From the NCBI GenBank assembly GCA_022838965.1, contig JALHDK010000053.1:1-18026 (forward strand): 18,026 nucleotides of DNA. Direction: 5' to 3'. Shown here in pieces: positions 6,846 to 14,501 of this stretch (position 1 is the first letter of the stretch; each line of letters opens with the position of its first letter). The position numbers and the translations under genes were made by a program. The notes beneath the pieces were generated by a model. The model had not been told where the DNA came from and did no database searches. It saw only the letters and a program-made list of their open reading frames with translations. The stretch is from Actinomycetales bacterium (lineage in GTDB: Bacteria > Actinomycetota > Actinomycetes > Actinomycetales > Actinomycetaceae).

Positions 6846-7803
6846 TCATCTGGTGCGAGGTGCCCAGAGGTTGGTGTTCGCGTCGACCGCCAACTCCTCA
6901 ATCTCCGCCAGTTCCTGCGCGGTGAAATCGAGGTGGCGCAGGGCCTGCAGCGAATCGCGCAGTTGCTCGACGCTTGAGGCGCCCACGAGAGCCGAGGTCA
7001 CGCGCGAGTCTCGGACCGCCCACGCGATGGCCATCTGGGCGAGGCTCTGTCCGCGCTTCCGGGCGAGGGCATCCAGGGCCCGGAGCCGGGCGATGACATC
7101 CTCTGTGAGAAACGATGTGCGGAACGAGTCATTGAGAGACGCCCGAGACCCCGCGGGGACACCCGTGAGGTACTTGTCGGTGAGCATTCCCTGGGCCAGG
7201 GGCGAGAAGACGATGGCACCGAGTCCGTGCGTGGATCAGCAGGTCGACGCCCACCTCGGACGCGACCTGCAGGGCCTCGCGGGTCTGCGCCGCGTCGTAG
7301 GACGAGATGCCCACATAGAGCGCCTTGCCGCTGTCGACGGCGTATCGCAGCGCCCCCATCGTCTCGTGCAGCGGCGTCGCGGGGTCGAAGCGGTGCGAGT
7401 AGAAGATGTCGACGTAGTCGAGACCCAGGCGGCGGAGCGACTGGTCGAGCGAGGCGCGCAGGTACTTGCGCGATCCCCATTCACCGTACGGCCCCGGCCA
7501 CATGCGGTAGCCCGCCTTGGTCGAGATGATCAGTTCGTCACGGTGGTGTGCCAGATCGTCGCGCAGAACCTGGCCGAACGTCTGTTCCGCCGCACCCGGC
7601 GGCGGGCCGTAGTTGTTCGCGAGATCAATGTGGGTCACACCCGCGTCGAACGCGGCGCGGATGATCTCCCGCTGGGTCGCCACCGGGGTCGTCTCCCCGA
7701 AGTTCTGCCACAGCCCCAGCGAGATGAGTGGAAGCTCGAGACCGCTCGAGCCGCACCGCCGGTAGTGCATGTCGGCATAGCGGTGCGGGTTCGGCGTGTA
7801 CAT
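6846..7803 (-). pseudogene. Aldo/keto reductase (YghZ-like), broken by internal deletion and frameshift
   Basis: Two minus-strand frames make up one aldo/keto reductase like E. coli YghZ (GpR), an NADPH-dependent aldehyde reductase. The first (7803 to about 7231) starts MYTPNPHRYADMHYRRCG and carries the cofactor and active-site segments DLANNYGPPPGAAE (Asp, Tyr), STKAGYRMWPGPYG (Lys) and IFYSHR (His), reaching GVDLLIH. The second frame resumes GLGAIVFSPLAQGMLTDKYL (from about 7226) and continues to TGA 6846 with the C-terminal cofactor region VTSALVGASS. In the family about 23 residues (QPSYNLLNRW...) normally separate these parts. Here only four bases (7227-7230) do, so roughly 65 bases are missing and the frame is lost. 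The first frame then runs unrelated to a stop at 7129. An assembly error is possible. Placed 18 bases after serA. Confidence 0.85.
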
Positions 7804-7821
7804 GGCACGACCGTACGCGAT

Positions 7822-9042
7822 TCAGGCAGAGGGGGTGACCCGTTGCAGGACCCGCAATCGGATGGTGTCATCCATCTCGCGCAACACCGCGAGTGCTTCG
7901 GGAGGAAGTTCGGTGCCGAGGTCGGTGATCATGTAGCCGATCTCGCCCGCCGTTCCGAGGATCTGACCCTCGATGTTGGCGCCGTGCTCCGCGAAGGTCT
8001 GGTTGACGAGGGCCAGAACGCCAGGGGTGTTGCGATGCACGTACGCGATGCGGAACCGGGTCGACTCGCCGGGCTCCAGACTGAGCCGCGGAAGGTTGAC
8101 GCTCATGTCCGTCGAGGCGGTGCGGATGTAGTTGGCCAGCTTGCCGCCGACGAACTGGCCGATGGCCACCTGGGCCTCCTGGGTGGAGCCGCCGATGTGC
8201 GGCGTCAGGATGACGTTCGGTAGCCCTCGCAGCTCGGATTCGAACGGATCCCCGTTCCGCTTCGGCTCCTCGGGGAACACGTCGATGGCGGCCCCGGCGA
8301 TGTGGCCGTCGATGATGTTCTGCCGCAGCGCGGTGGTGTCGACCACGAAGCCGCGGGAGAGATTCAGGAAGATCGACCCGGGCCGCATCTGCGCGAACTC
8401 GCGCGCGCCGAACAGGCCGGCGTTCCGCGGTGTCCCGTCGACGTGGAGGGAGACCACGTCCGAGTTGCGCAGGACCTCCGCCATGGATCGACAGCGCCGG
8501 GCGTTGCCGAGGGCAAGGCGTTCCGCGGTGTCGTAGAAGAGCACCCGCATGCCGAGCGCCTCGGCGACCACGGAGAGCTGGGTGCCGATGTTGCCGTAGC
8601 CGATGATGCCCAAGGTGCGCCCGCGCACCTCGTGCGATCCGGACGCGGACTTCTCCCACACCCCGAAGTGGAGGGCGCGGTCCCGCTCCGTCAGTCGGCG
8701 CATCAGGGCGATGATCTCGCCGATGGCGAGCTCCACGACGGAGCGGGTGTTCGAGAACGGCGCATTGAACACCGCGATGCCCTGCCGCGCTGCGGCTCGC
8801 AGATCGATCTGGTTCGTGCCGATGCAGAAGGCCCCGATCGCCTCGAGCTGCGGGTTGGCGGCGAGAACCCGGGCGCTCACCGTCGTCGTCGACCGGATGC
8901 CCAGCACCCGCACGCCGGCGAGCGCCTCGATGAGCTCGTCCTCTTCCAGGGCGCCGGGATGCCGCGTGACAGTCAACCCCACCGACTGGAGGAGGGGATC
9001 CGCCTCGGGATGGGGGTTCTCCAGCAATAGAGCCGTCGCCAC
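7822..9042 (-). CDS. serA: D-3-phosphoglycerate dehydrogenase, short ACT-domain type
   Basis: SerA oxidises 3-phosphoglycerate to 3-phosphohydroxypyruvate with NAD+, the first step of serine synthesis. Counting from this start (406 residues), the substrate segment is FCIGTNQIDL (about 73-82) with NAPFSNTRSV (93-102). The Rossmann motif is GYGNIG (148-153), and the catalytic residues are Arg230 (LSRG), Glu259 (PEEP) and His282 (TPHIGGSTQEAQ). A C-terminal ACT domain (about 330-402) suggests feedback inhibition by serine. Length and motifs are those of E. coli SerA, not the roughly 530-residue mycobacterial form. GTG 9042 is chosen because GAGGAA lies 10 bases upstream. An alternative GTG at 9060 overlaps the helD stop (GTGA). 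It is probably cotranscribed with helD. Confidence 0.93.
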   Translation of the reverse strand: MATALLLENPHPEADPLLQSVGLTVTRHPGALEEDELIEALAGVRVLGIRSTTTVSARVLAANPQLEAIGAFCIGTNQIDLRAAARQGIAVFNAPFSNTRSVVELAIGEIIALMRRLTERDRALHFGVWEKSASGSHEVRGRTLGIIGYGNIGTQLSVVAEALGMRVLFYDTAERLALGNARRCRSMAEVLRNSDVVSLHVDGTPRNAGLFGAREFAQMRPGSIFLNLSRGFVVDTTALRQNIIDGHIAGAAIDVFPEEPKRNGDPFESELRGLPNVILTPHIGGSTQEAQVAIGQFVGGKLANYIRTASTDMSVNLPRLSLEPGESTRFRIAYVHRNTPGVLALVNQTFAEHGANIEGQILGTAGEIGYMITDLGTELPPEALAVLREMDDTIRLRVLQRVTPSA

Positions 9043-9056
9043 GAGAGTATCGTTCC

Positions 9057-11318
9057 TCACGCCCGGCGCGCGGCGTGCGGCTGGTTCACAGAATGGTCCT
9101 CAGGCCAGCCATCGGGCAGTTCGTCACGGTACACGGCGTGGAGCCGCCGGGTGGGCCGTGTCATCGCGACGTACACGTCCCCGACGGAGACGGCGGCAAT
9201 GTGGGCGGGCTCCACCACCACCACGACATCGAACTCGAGGCCCTTCGCCCCGGGTGCATCGAGAACAACCAGGGGAGCGCGCAGCGGATGGCCGTCCGGT
9301 GAGACCAGAGCTTCACCCACGGCTTCCGCGAGCTCCGCCCGGACCCCTGCGAGCTGGTCGGAGGGCGCGATGACCGCCATCTTCCCGCGCCCGAGTCCGC
9401 GGAGTTCGGCGGTGACCACATCGACGAGGACGTCCCGCCAGTGTCCCCGCGTCGTGACGAGTGAGTGCGGGACGTCGCGGGCGGCGGTCAGGGGCAGGTA
9501 GTCCCCCGGAGCATTCGCCATGAGCACCGACGTGGCGGCGTGCAGCACCGTCGCGGGGGTGCGGTAGCTGACGGTCAGGGCGGCCTGCCGGACATGCTCT
9601 CTGCCCGCCTTTCCCATCAGCGACCGCCACGACGTGGCCGGTTGCGATGACGATCGCTGCGCCAGGTCGCCCACGACGGTCATCGAGCGCAGCGGGCAGC
9701 GACGGAGCAGGGCACGCCATGCCATGGGGGAGAGCTCCTGGGCCTCGTCGACGACGATGTGTCCGAACGTCCACGTCCGGTCGTTGGCCGCCTTCTCCGC
9801 CAGCGTCAACCGCGGCCCGTGGGGCGCGAAACGGGCCGCGAGCATCGACGCGTTGACCATGCCGCCGCCGAGGTCCTGCGCGTCGATGGCTGCCTGGGCG
9901 AACTCGACCTGTTCACGGGCGCTGGCCTGTTCCACCAGTCGGGCACGTCGCGCCTCCGCCTCCTCGTGGGGGCCGAGCAGTTCAGCGAGTTCATCGAGAA
10001 TGGGGATGTCGGAGATGGTCCACCCGCTCCCGGGCTCGCGGTAGAGCAGGTCGCGCTCGCTCTGCGAGAACTTGGGGGCGTAACGCGCGAGCAACTCGGG
10101 CCGGGCGTAGAGCTTCTCGAGCAGGCCGTGGGGAGTTGTGGGCATCCAGCAGAGGTTCAGTGCGATCCGGACCTCGCGGTTGGTGCGCACATCCTCGTAG
10201 AGATACGAGTAGTCGTCGTCCTCGTCGAGACCGCGCGCCTTGGCGTACTGCCTGACGAGGTCCTCCAGCATCGCCAGCACGAAGGGTGTGCGGGCCTCGT
10301 TGTGCGTCGGGGCGGCGCGCCGGGCGCGGGCCATGGCGCGCTGGACGGCCGCGGGAGTGATCGCGACCTTCACGCCCTCGATCGTGATCTCCTGCGTCTC
10401 GGTCGGCACGCGCTGCAGTGCCCTGACCGCGCGCTCGACCACGTTCGCCATCTCCAGATCGCCCTTGATCCGGGCGATCGGCTCCGGATCGCGTGTTCGG
10501 GTGCTGGTACCCGGCAACAGGTCGCCCATGGTCGTCGAGACGACGTCGTTCTCGCCGAGGGACGGCAGCACCTGGTCGATGTAGTCGAGGAACACGCGGG
10601 TGGGGCCGACCACCAGGACACCGGAGCGCTGCAGCCGCTCGCGGTGCGCGTAGAGCAGATAGGCGGCCCGGTGCAGAGCGACCGCCGTTTTGCCGGTGCC
10701 GGGGCCTCCTTGCACCACCAGGATGCCCTCGACGTCATCGCGGATGATGGCATCCTGTTCGGCCTGGATCGTCGCGACGATGTCCCCCATGCGACCCTCG
10801 CGTGCCGCGGAGAGGGCGGCGAAGAGGGCGCCCTCTCCCGTGAGCGACGTCGCGACGTCCTCGGTCAGGTCCCGGGCGTTGAGGAGCTCGTCCTCGATCC
10901 TGACGACGACGCGGCCTTCCGTGGTGATGTGACGACGGCGCACGACGGCGCCGGGATGCGCGGCGGTTGCCTGGTAGAACGGCCTGGCCGACGGGGCGCG
11001 CCAGTCGACGAGCAGTTGCTCCTGGTCCTCGCTCAGAATCCCGATGCGCCCCACGTACCTGGTCTCCCCGTCCGCCAGGTCAAGGCGGCCGAAGACGAGG
11101 CGGTTCTCCACCTGGTCAAGGCGGGCGATCATGTCCTCGTAGTGGGCGGCGAAGGCATCCCGTTCCGAGCGGTTCTGGGGAGAACCACTCGGGCCCGTCC
11201 GCCGCACGTTCGCGAGATTGCGCCGGTAGGTGCGGCGCATGGCGTCCAGCCGGCTGTAGACCCGGTCGACATGGCGCTGCTCGTGCGCGATCTCGCGGGC
11301 TTCGGCATCCTCATCCAC
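9057..11318 (-). CDS. helD: HelD-type helicase, RNA polymerase recycling factor
   Basis: HelD is a UvrD-like superfamily 1 ATPase that enters the primary and secondary channels of RNA polymerase and frees it from DNA or stalled complexes. The 753-residue protein begins with a helical arm (about 1-70, EAREIAHEQRHVDRVYSRLD...), then VGRIGILSEDQEQLLVDWRAP, typical of the family. ATPase motifs are Walker A GGPGTGKTAVALHRAAYLLY (about 204-223), VDEAQELSPMAW (about 523), VVGDLAQRSS (about 549), SYRTP, GAKGLEFDVV (about 691) and YVAMTRPTRRL (about 717). GTG 11318 is chosen because AAGGGA lies 7 bases upstream; GTG 11324 is only one base from that site. It diverges from the PAC2 gene and overlaps or abuts serA. 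Some HelD proteins confer rifampicin tolerance; that cannot be judged here. Confidence 0.93.
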   Translation of the reverse strand: MDEDAEAREIAHEQRHVDRVYSRLDAMRRTYRRNLANVRRTGPSGSPQNRSERDAFAAHYEDMIARLDQVENRLVFGRLDLADGETRYVGRIGILSEDQEQLLVDWRAPSARPFYQATAAHPGAVVRRRHITTEGRVVVRIEDELLNARDLTEDVATSLTGEGALFAALSAAREGRMGDIVATIQAEQDAIIRDDVEGILVVQGGPGTGKTAVALHRAAYLLYAHRERLQRSGVLVVGPTRVFLDYIDQVLPSLGENDVVSTTMGDLLPGTSTRTRDPEPIARIKGDLEMANVVERAVRALQRVPTETQEITIEGVKVAITPAAVQRAMARARRAAPTHNEARTPFVLAMLEDLVRQYAKARGLDEDDDYSYLYEDVRTNREVRIALNLCWMPTTPHGLLEKLYARPELLARYAPKFSQSERDLLYREPGSGWTISDIPILDELAELLGPHEEAEARRARLVEQASAREQVEFAQAAIDAQDLGGGMVNASMLAARFAPHGPRLTLAEKAANDRTWTFGHIVVDEAQELSPMAWRALLRRCPLRSMTVVGDLAQRSSSQPATSWRSLMGKAGREHVRQAALTVSYRTPATVLHAATSVLMANAPGDYLPLTAARDVPHSLVTTRGHWRDVLVDVVTAELRGLGRGKMAVIAPSDQLAGVRAELAEAVGEALVSPDGHPLRAPLVVLDAPGAKGLEFDVVVVVEPAHIAAVSVGDVYVAMTRPTRRLHAVYRDELPDGWPEDHSVNQPHAARRA

Positions 11319-11367
11319 GCACACGTCCCTTCTGGTGGGCGGACACTCCGTGCTCGTGCGGCCATCT

Positions 11368-11373
11368 ATTATC
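11368..11373 (-). promoter_or_regulatory. Probable helD -10 box
   Basis: GATAAT on the minus strand matches five of six bases of TATAAT and stands out in GC-rich DNA. It would give a start near 11361 and a leader of about 43 bases with the AAGGGA ribosome site. No good -35 is seen at 16-18 bases. Confidence 0.5.
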
Positions 11374-11434
11374 CGTCACGTCGGGGGGCGTGCGCCACTT
11401 TCCGCTCTGGCGCCGGAATTGATCCGGGGCCGGC

Positions 11435-11440
11435 TACGTT
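11435..11440 (+). promoter_or_regulatory. Possible -10 box of the PAC2 gene
   Basis: TACGTT fits TANNNT and would start transcription near 11447, leaving a short leader holding the AAAGGAGG ribosome site at 11451-11458. The only -35-like hexamer (TTGATC, 11419-11424) is too close, so the call is tentative. Confidence 0.35.
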
Positions 11441-11463
11441 GAGACGGATGAAAGGAGGAGGCC

Positions 11464-12411
11464 ATGGATGAGCCCCGCGAGTTCGTGACACTGACACCTG
11501 CGGCAGAGACGCTCGGTGTGGTTCCGGTCCTCATCCAGGCCACGCACTCATCGATGGACGCCGGCCAGGCGGCGATGCTGTTCGCCGAGCACCTGGTGGA
11601 TTCCCTCCAGCACGAACGCATTGCGACGTTCGATCCCGACCAGCTCATCAACTACCGGCAGCACCGCCCTCCCATGATCTTCGAGAACTGGCGGTTCACC
11701 GACTACGCGGAGCCGGAGATCGCCCTCGACCTGCTGCGTGATGACGAGGGCAATCCGCTGCTGCTCCTCCATGGGCCCGAGCCGGACCTGCAGTGGAACC
11801 GGTTCACGGACACGGTGATCGCCCTGGCCGAGAGGTTCGGGGTGAGGATCACCTACGCCGTCCAGGGGATTCCGATGGGGGTGCCCCACACCAGGCCGAC
11901 CCATCTCACCATGCATGCGACGCACGAGGAACTCATCGGCGAGCAGCCGGAGATCTTCGGGACCATCCAGGTGCCAGGGCACATCGGCGGCCTGATCGAG
12001 TACCGGCTGGGGCGTCGCGGTCACAAGGCGGTGGGCATTACCGCCGCGGTGCCGCATTATCTGGCGAGCAGTCCGTTCCCTCCTGCCGCGTCCGCGCTCG
12101 TCCAGCGGGTGGCGCAGCACGCCGACCTCGCGCTGCCGGTCGGCGAACTCGAGGCGGCTGGGGCACGGATTCGTGCGGAGATCGCCGAGCAGGTGAGCAG
12201 CCAGCCCGAGGTGCAGGCGCTGGTCGCGGCCCTCGAGGCCCAGTACGACTCGTTCCTGCTCAGCCGCCAGCCCTCTGCGGCCCCGGAGGAGGGCGAGGCG
12301 ACGGCGCTCCCGACGGCCGAGGAGATCGGAGCCGCCGCGGAGGCCTTCCTGGCTGACCTCATGGGCGGTCCGGGTGCGCTCCGCGAGCCCCGGGACGAAC
12401 CGCAGGACTAG
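11464..12411 (+). CDS. PAC2 family protein
   Basis: This 315-residue protein belongs to the PAC2 (proteasome assembly chaperone 2) family, common in actinobacteria and of unproven function there. The family features visible are VPVLIQATHSSMDAGQAAMLFAEHL (about 20-44), the SSMDAGQAA turn at the start of the first helix, DQLINYRQHRPPMIFENW (about 59-76), PLLLLHGPEPDLQWNRF (about 99-115), GIPMGVPHTRPTHLTMHAT (about 135-153) and a VPGHIGGLIEYRLG strand. The C-terminal 80 residues are Glu/Ala-rich and probably helical. ATG 11464 follows a strong AAAGGAGGAGG. It has no proteasome gene nearby. It converges on the spermidine-synthase-like gene, and the two stop codons share the palindrome CTAG. Confidence 0.88.
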   Translation: MDEPREFVTLTPAAETLGVVPVLIQATHSSMDAGQAAMLFAEHLVDSLQHERIATFDPDQLINYRQHRPPMIFENWRFTDYAEPEIALDLLRDDEGNPLLLLHGPEPDLQWNRFTDTVIALAERFGVRITYAVQGIPMGVPHTRPTHLTMHATHEELIGEQPEIFGTIQVPGHIGGLIEYRLGRRGHKAVGITAAVPHYLASSPFPPAASALVQRVAQHADLALPVGELEAAGARIRAEIAEQVSSQPEVQALVAALEAQYDSFLLSRQPSAAPEEGEATALPTAEEIGAAAEAFLADLMGGPGALREPRDEPQD

Positions 12412-13253
12412 TACTCCCCGACACGGGGGTGCTGCTCCCGGATGGGCGGGTGTGCCGGTGGACGGCCGCCCGCGAACCGCTCGAGTTCGGAGCCGGCCAC
12501 CACGCGAGCGGGAAGGGGCAGCGCGCGAACCCGCCTGGCGAGCGCCGTGGAGTCGATGGCTCGCGTGGAGCCCGCGAGCACGATGTTCCCGTAACGACGG
12601 CCCCGGGCGACTGCGGGGTCGATGACCATGGTGACGTGCGGAAACACGGCGAGGAGCGTCCGGGCCTCGTCCCGGGCGCCGGCCAGCGGAGGCGAGTCGG
12701 CCAGGTTCACCGCGTACACGCCGTCCTCGGCCAGGACGCGGCGCACCTGCGCGGCCGTGCCGGCATCCCGGAGGTGGGCCGGGACCTGGGACTGTACGAA
12801 CACGTCCCGCACGACGACGTCCCAGCGGGCGGGGGGGAATGAGTCAAGTGCCGCCCTGGCGTCGCCGTGCCGGATCCGCAGGCGTGGTGACCGGGGGAGG
12901 GGGAACCACTCCCGGGCCAGTCGGGCGAGTTCGCCATCCCACTCCACCGCGAGCTGCATGCTGCCGGGCCGCAGGGCATCCCACGCCCGTGCGAGCGAAC
13001 AGCCGCCCGCCCCGAGGTGAAGGGCGCGAATGGGCGAGTGATCTCCCCACACGGTCCGCACCAGCGCGTCGATGTGCTGCATGTACTCGAACTCGAGATG
13101 GGCCGGGTCGTCGAGATCGTGATAAGACGACTCCATGCCGTCCACGAGGAGGAGGACCTTCCCCGGTCCGACCACCCTGACGGCGACCTCGGACTCACTG
13201 GTGCTCACGGGTCCCACGGGCCATCGCCCGGCCGGGGCCGGTGTGTACGACAT
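12408..13253 (-). CDS. Spermidine-synthase-like SAM-dependent methyltransferase-fold protein
   Basis: The 281-residue protein has the spermidine synthase/class I methyltransferase fold: an N-terminal beta region with LLLVDGMESSYHDLDDP (about 34-50) and EYMQHIDAL, then the nucleotide-binding LHLGAGGCSLARAW (78-91), VEWD (103-106) with ELARLAREWF, and HGDARAAL (129-136). The segment following strand 4 is WDVVVRDVFVQSQVPAHL, not the DSSDPxGPA of true aminopropyltransferases, so polyamine synthesis is doubtful. This variant is common in actinobacterial proteins annotated as spermidine synthase-like. ATG 13253 has no ribosome site but TAGCCT at -12 to -7, suggesting a leaderless mRNA; an in-frame GTG at 13208 is an alternative. 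The stop overlaps that of the PAC2 gene. Fold is sure; reaction is not. Confidence 0.82.
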   Translation of the reverse strand: MSYTPAPAGRWPVGPVSTSESEVAVRVVGPGKVLLLVDGMESSYHDLDDPAHLEFEYMQHIDALVRTVWGDHSPIRALHLGAGGCSLARAWDALRPGSMQLAVEWDGELARLAREWFPLPRSPRLRIRHGDARAALDSFPPARWDVVVRDVFVQSQVPAHLRDAGTAAQVRRVLAEDGVYAVNLADSPPLAGARDEARTLLAVFPHVTMVIDPAVARGRRYGNIVLAGSTRAIDSTALARRVRALPLPARVVAGSELERFAGGRPPAHPPIREQHPRVGEY

Positions 13254-13259
13254 GATGCT

Positions 13260-13265
13260 AGGCTA
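13260..13265 (-). promoter_or_regulatory. -10 element of leaderless spermidine-synthase-like transcript
   Basis: TAGCCT on the minus strand lies at -12 to -7 from the A of ATG 13253, the position expected when transcription starts at the start codon. No Shine-Dalgarno is present. Confidence 0.5.
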
Positions 13266-13360
13266 GCCCGCCGGCGGCCCACGCGATCGGCGCGGCTGTG
13301 CGGGTGGGCGGTACACGGCATCTTCACCATCGCCCGCTTTCGCTGGCGATGGCTGGGGCT

Positions 13361-13366
13361 TATCCT
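13361..13366 (+). promoter_or_regulatory. Probable -10 box of the DUF3040 gene
   Basis: TATCCT matches four of six consensus bases and lies 38 bases before the ATG, leaving a leader of about 32 bases with GAGGAGGG. The -35 region (TTTCGC, 13338-13343, spacing 17) is weak. Confidence 0.45.
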
Positions 13367-13404
13367 TGAGGAACACCGTTCCACCTGGGCGTGAGGAGGG
13401 CGCC

Positions 13405-13755
13405 ATGCCGCTGTCAGAGTACGAGCAACGTGTGCTTGCCCAGATGGAACAGCATCTCCGCGATGCGGACCCGGCGCTCGAGAAGTCCCTCGCATCCAAG
13501 GGGCGCCTCGATGTCAGGAAGATCTCCATCGGCGTCGTCGTCGCGATCGCCGGGTTGGGCCTCCTTGTGGCCGGCGTTGCCACGGGCGCGGTCTGGCTCG
13601 GCATTCTCGGCTTCATGGTGATGCTCGGCGGCGTGATGATGGCGACGTCCCTGACCCCCCATCGGGGTGCCGGCGGGCGGGCCAGCCGGAGTCGTTCCAG
13701 CTTCATGGCACGCCAGCAGGAGAGGTGGGAGCGCCGCCAGGAGGGTGGCCGCTAG
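13405..13755 (+). CDS. DUF3040 membrane protein
   Basis: This 116-residue protein opens with the DUF3040 signature MPLSEYEQRVLAQMEQHLRDADPALEKSL, an amphipathic helix. Two adjacent membrane segments follow, roughly 44-63 (ISIGVVVAIAGLGLLVAGVA) and 65-84 (GAVWLGILGFMVMLGGVMMA), then a basic, Arg/Ser/Gln-rich tail. Its function is unknown; the family is largely actinobacterial and is often found just before mraZ, as here, which hints at an envelope or division role (inference). ATG 13405 has GAGGAGGG 4 bases upstream. A strong terminator 24 bases after the stop makes it a single-gene transcript, separate from the dcw operon. Confidence 0.88.
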   Translation: MPLSEYEQRVLAQMEQHLRDADPALEKSLASKGRLDVRKISIGVVVAIAGLGLLVAGVATGAVWLGILGFMVMLGGVMMATSLTPHRGAGGRASRSRSSFMARQQERWERRQEGGR

Positions 13756-13779
13756 GCCCGAGGGCCCGTTCGGTCCCGA

Positions 13780-13809
13780 CCCCCGTCAGCACAGCTGACG
13801 GGGGTTTTT
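13780..13809 (+). terminator. Intrinsic terminator between DUF3040 gene and dcw operon
   Basis: A perfect 11-bp stem, CCCCCGTCAGC (13780-13790) with GCTGACGGGGG (13794-13804), closes a 3-base loop and is followed by five T residues (13805-13809). It is a canonical Rho-independent terminator and the only clear one in the window. Confidence 0.92.
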
Positions 13810-13891
13810 CGTGTTCGCCGGGCGTGCCGGCGACCGCCGCACGCGGCGCGCGGTTGTGGGGGGCGGGGGGTGGTCCGGGGGTGTCGCGCGG

Positions 13892-13919
13892 TTGACTGTG
13901 GGGTGAAGTGGAGTAAAGT
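13892..13919 (+). promoter_or_regulatory. mraZ / dcw operon promoter
   Basis: TTGACT (13892-13897) and TAAAGT (13914-13919) are 16 bases apart, predicting a start near 13926 and a leader of about 25 bases with the GGAGGAGG ribosome site. The three MraZ-type repeats lie within the spacer and over the -10 box. Confidence 0.6.
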
Positions 13920-13923
13920 GGAG
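13898..13923 (+). promoter_or_regulatory. MraZ operator: three direct repeats
   Basis: GTGGGG (13898-13903), GTGGAG (13908-13913) and GTGGAG (13918-13923) recur with an exact 10-base period, separated by AT-richer 4-base spacers. Tandem GTGG/TGGG-type repeats upstream of mraZ are the known binding sites of the ring-shaped MraZ repressor. Here they sit inside the core promoter, so binding would block RNA polymerase. Confidence 0.8.
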
Positions 13924-13950
13924 GAAGCCGGCGGGCGGAGGAGGTGTGCG

Positions 13951-14382
13951 GTGTTCCTTGGAACGTACGAGCCTCGCCTCGACGAGAAGGGCCGGCTGAT
14001 TCTCCCCGCGAAGTTCCGCGACGAGTTGTCCGCTGGTCTGGTCCTCACGCGCGGACAGGAACACTGCGTCTACGTCTTCCCGATGGGCGAGTTCCAGCAT
14101 CTCGCCGAGCAGTTGCGTGCCGCGCCCGTCAGCTCGAAGCAGTCGCGCGACTACCTCCGCCTGTTCCTCTCTGGAGCCACGGACGAGGTGCCCGACAAGC
14201 AGGGACGGGTGACCATCCCGCCGGCGCTGCGCCAGTGGGCCAGCCTGCAGCGGGACGTCGTCGTCATCGGAGCTGGTTCGCGGGTGGAGATCTGGGATGC
14301 GGAGGCCTGGCGGACCTACCTCTCCGAGCAGGAGGAATCCTTCGCGGCAACCGCCGAGGAGGTGATACCCGGAGTGTTGTGA
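13951..14382 (+). CDS. mraZ: Transcriptional regulator MraZ
   Basis: MraZ is a ring-forming DNA-binding protein that controls its own dcw operon. The 143-residue protein has two SpoVT/AbrB-type half-domains, each with the family motif: [16 protein letters not shown] (about 11-26) and [16 protein letters not shown] (about 85-100), joined by a helical region. Position 1 is GTG 13951, giving the standard [15 protein letters not shown] start, with GGAGGAGG 6 bases upstream; the open frame further upstream passes through the promoter and is not coding. It is the first gene of the dcw operon and is followed by 119 bases before rsmH. Confidence 0.95.
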   Translation: MFLGTYEPRLDEKGRLILPAKFRDELSAGLVLTRGQEHCVYVFPMGEFQHLAEQLRAAPVSSKQSRDYLRLFLSGATDEVPDKQGRVTIPPALRQWASLQRDVVVIGAGSRVEIWDAEAWRTYLSEQEESFAATAEEVIPGVL

Positions 14383-14422
14383 CGTTCTCACCCAGTGAGG
14401 CCTCTCGCCATGTTCTGACGCA

Positions 14423-14456
14423 CTTCCCCGGCGCCAGAGCAAGGGGGGAGCCCTGG
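14423..14456 (+). ncRNA. Possible mraW-type structured leader RNA
   Basis: In the 119-base gap between mraZ and rsmH, CTTCCCC (14423-14429) can pair with GGGGGAG (14444-14450, one G-U pair). CCAG in the resulting loop (14434-14437) can pair with CTGG downstream (14453-14456), giving a pseudoknot-like fold. A conserved mraW RNA motif has been described upstream of this gene in actinobacteria; whether this matches that motif I cannot test here. If rsmH starts at GTG 14379 the region would be coding instead. Confidence 0.35.
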
Positions 14457-14501
14457 TTGGAGGAGGACCCATCCCCGTCCCGTCCACCCGGAAGGAAGGC
14501 T

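Noticed and set aside
6853..8223. Plus-strand open frame of about 456 codons opposite the reductase and serA
   Set aside because: It spans two recognised minus-strand genes, with no motif of its own.
9759..11471. Plus-strand open frame of about 570 codons opposite helD
   Set aside because: Shadow of helD; no domain or ribosome site, and it passes through the helD promoter region.
13857..13881. G-rich tract before the mraZ promoter as a G-quadruplex
   Set aside because: It has only three runs of three or more G with separating bases, short of a canonical four-run motif.
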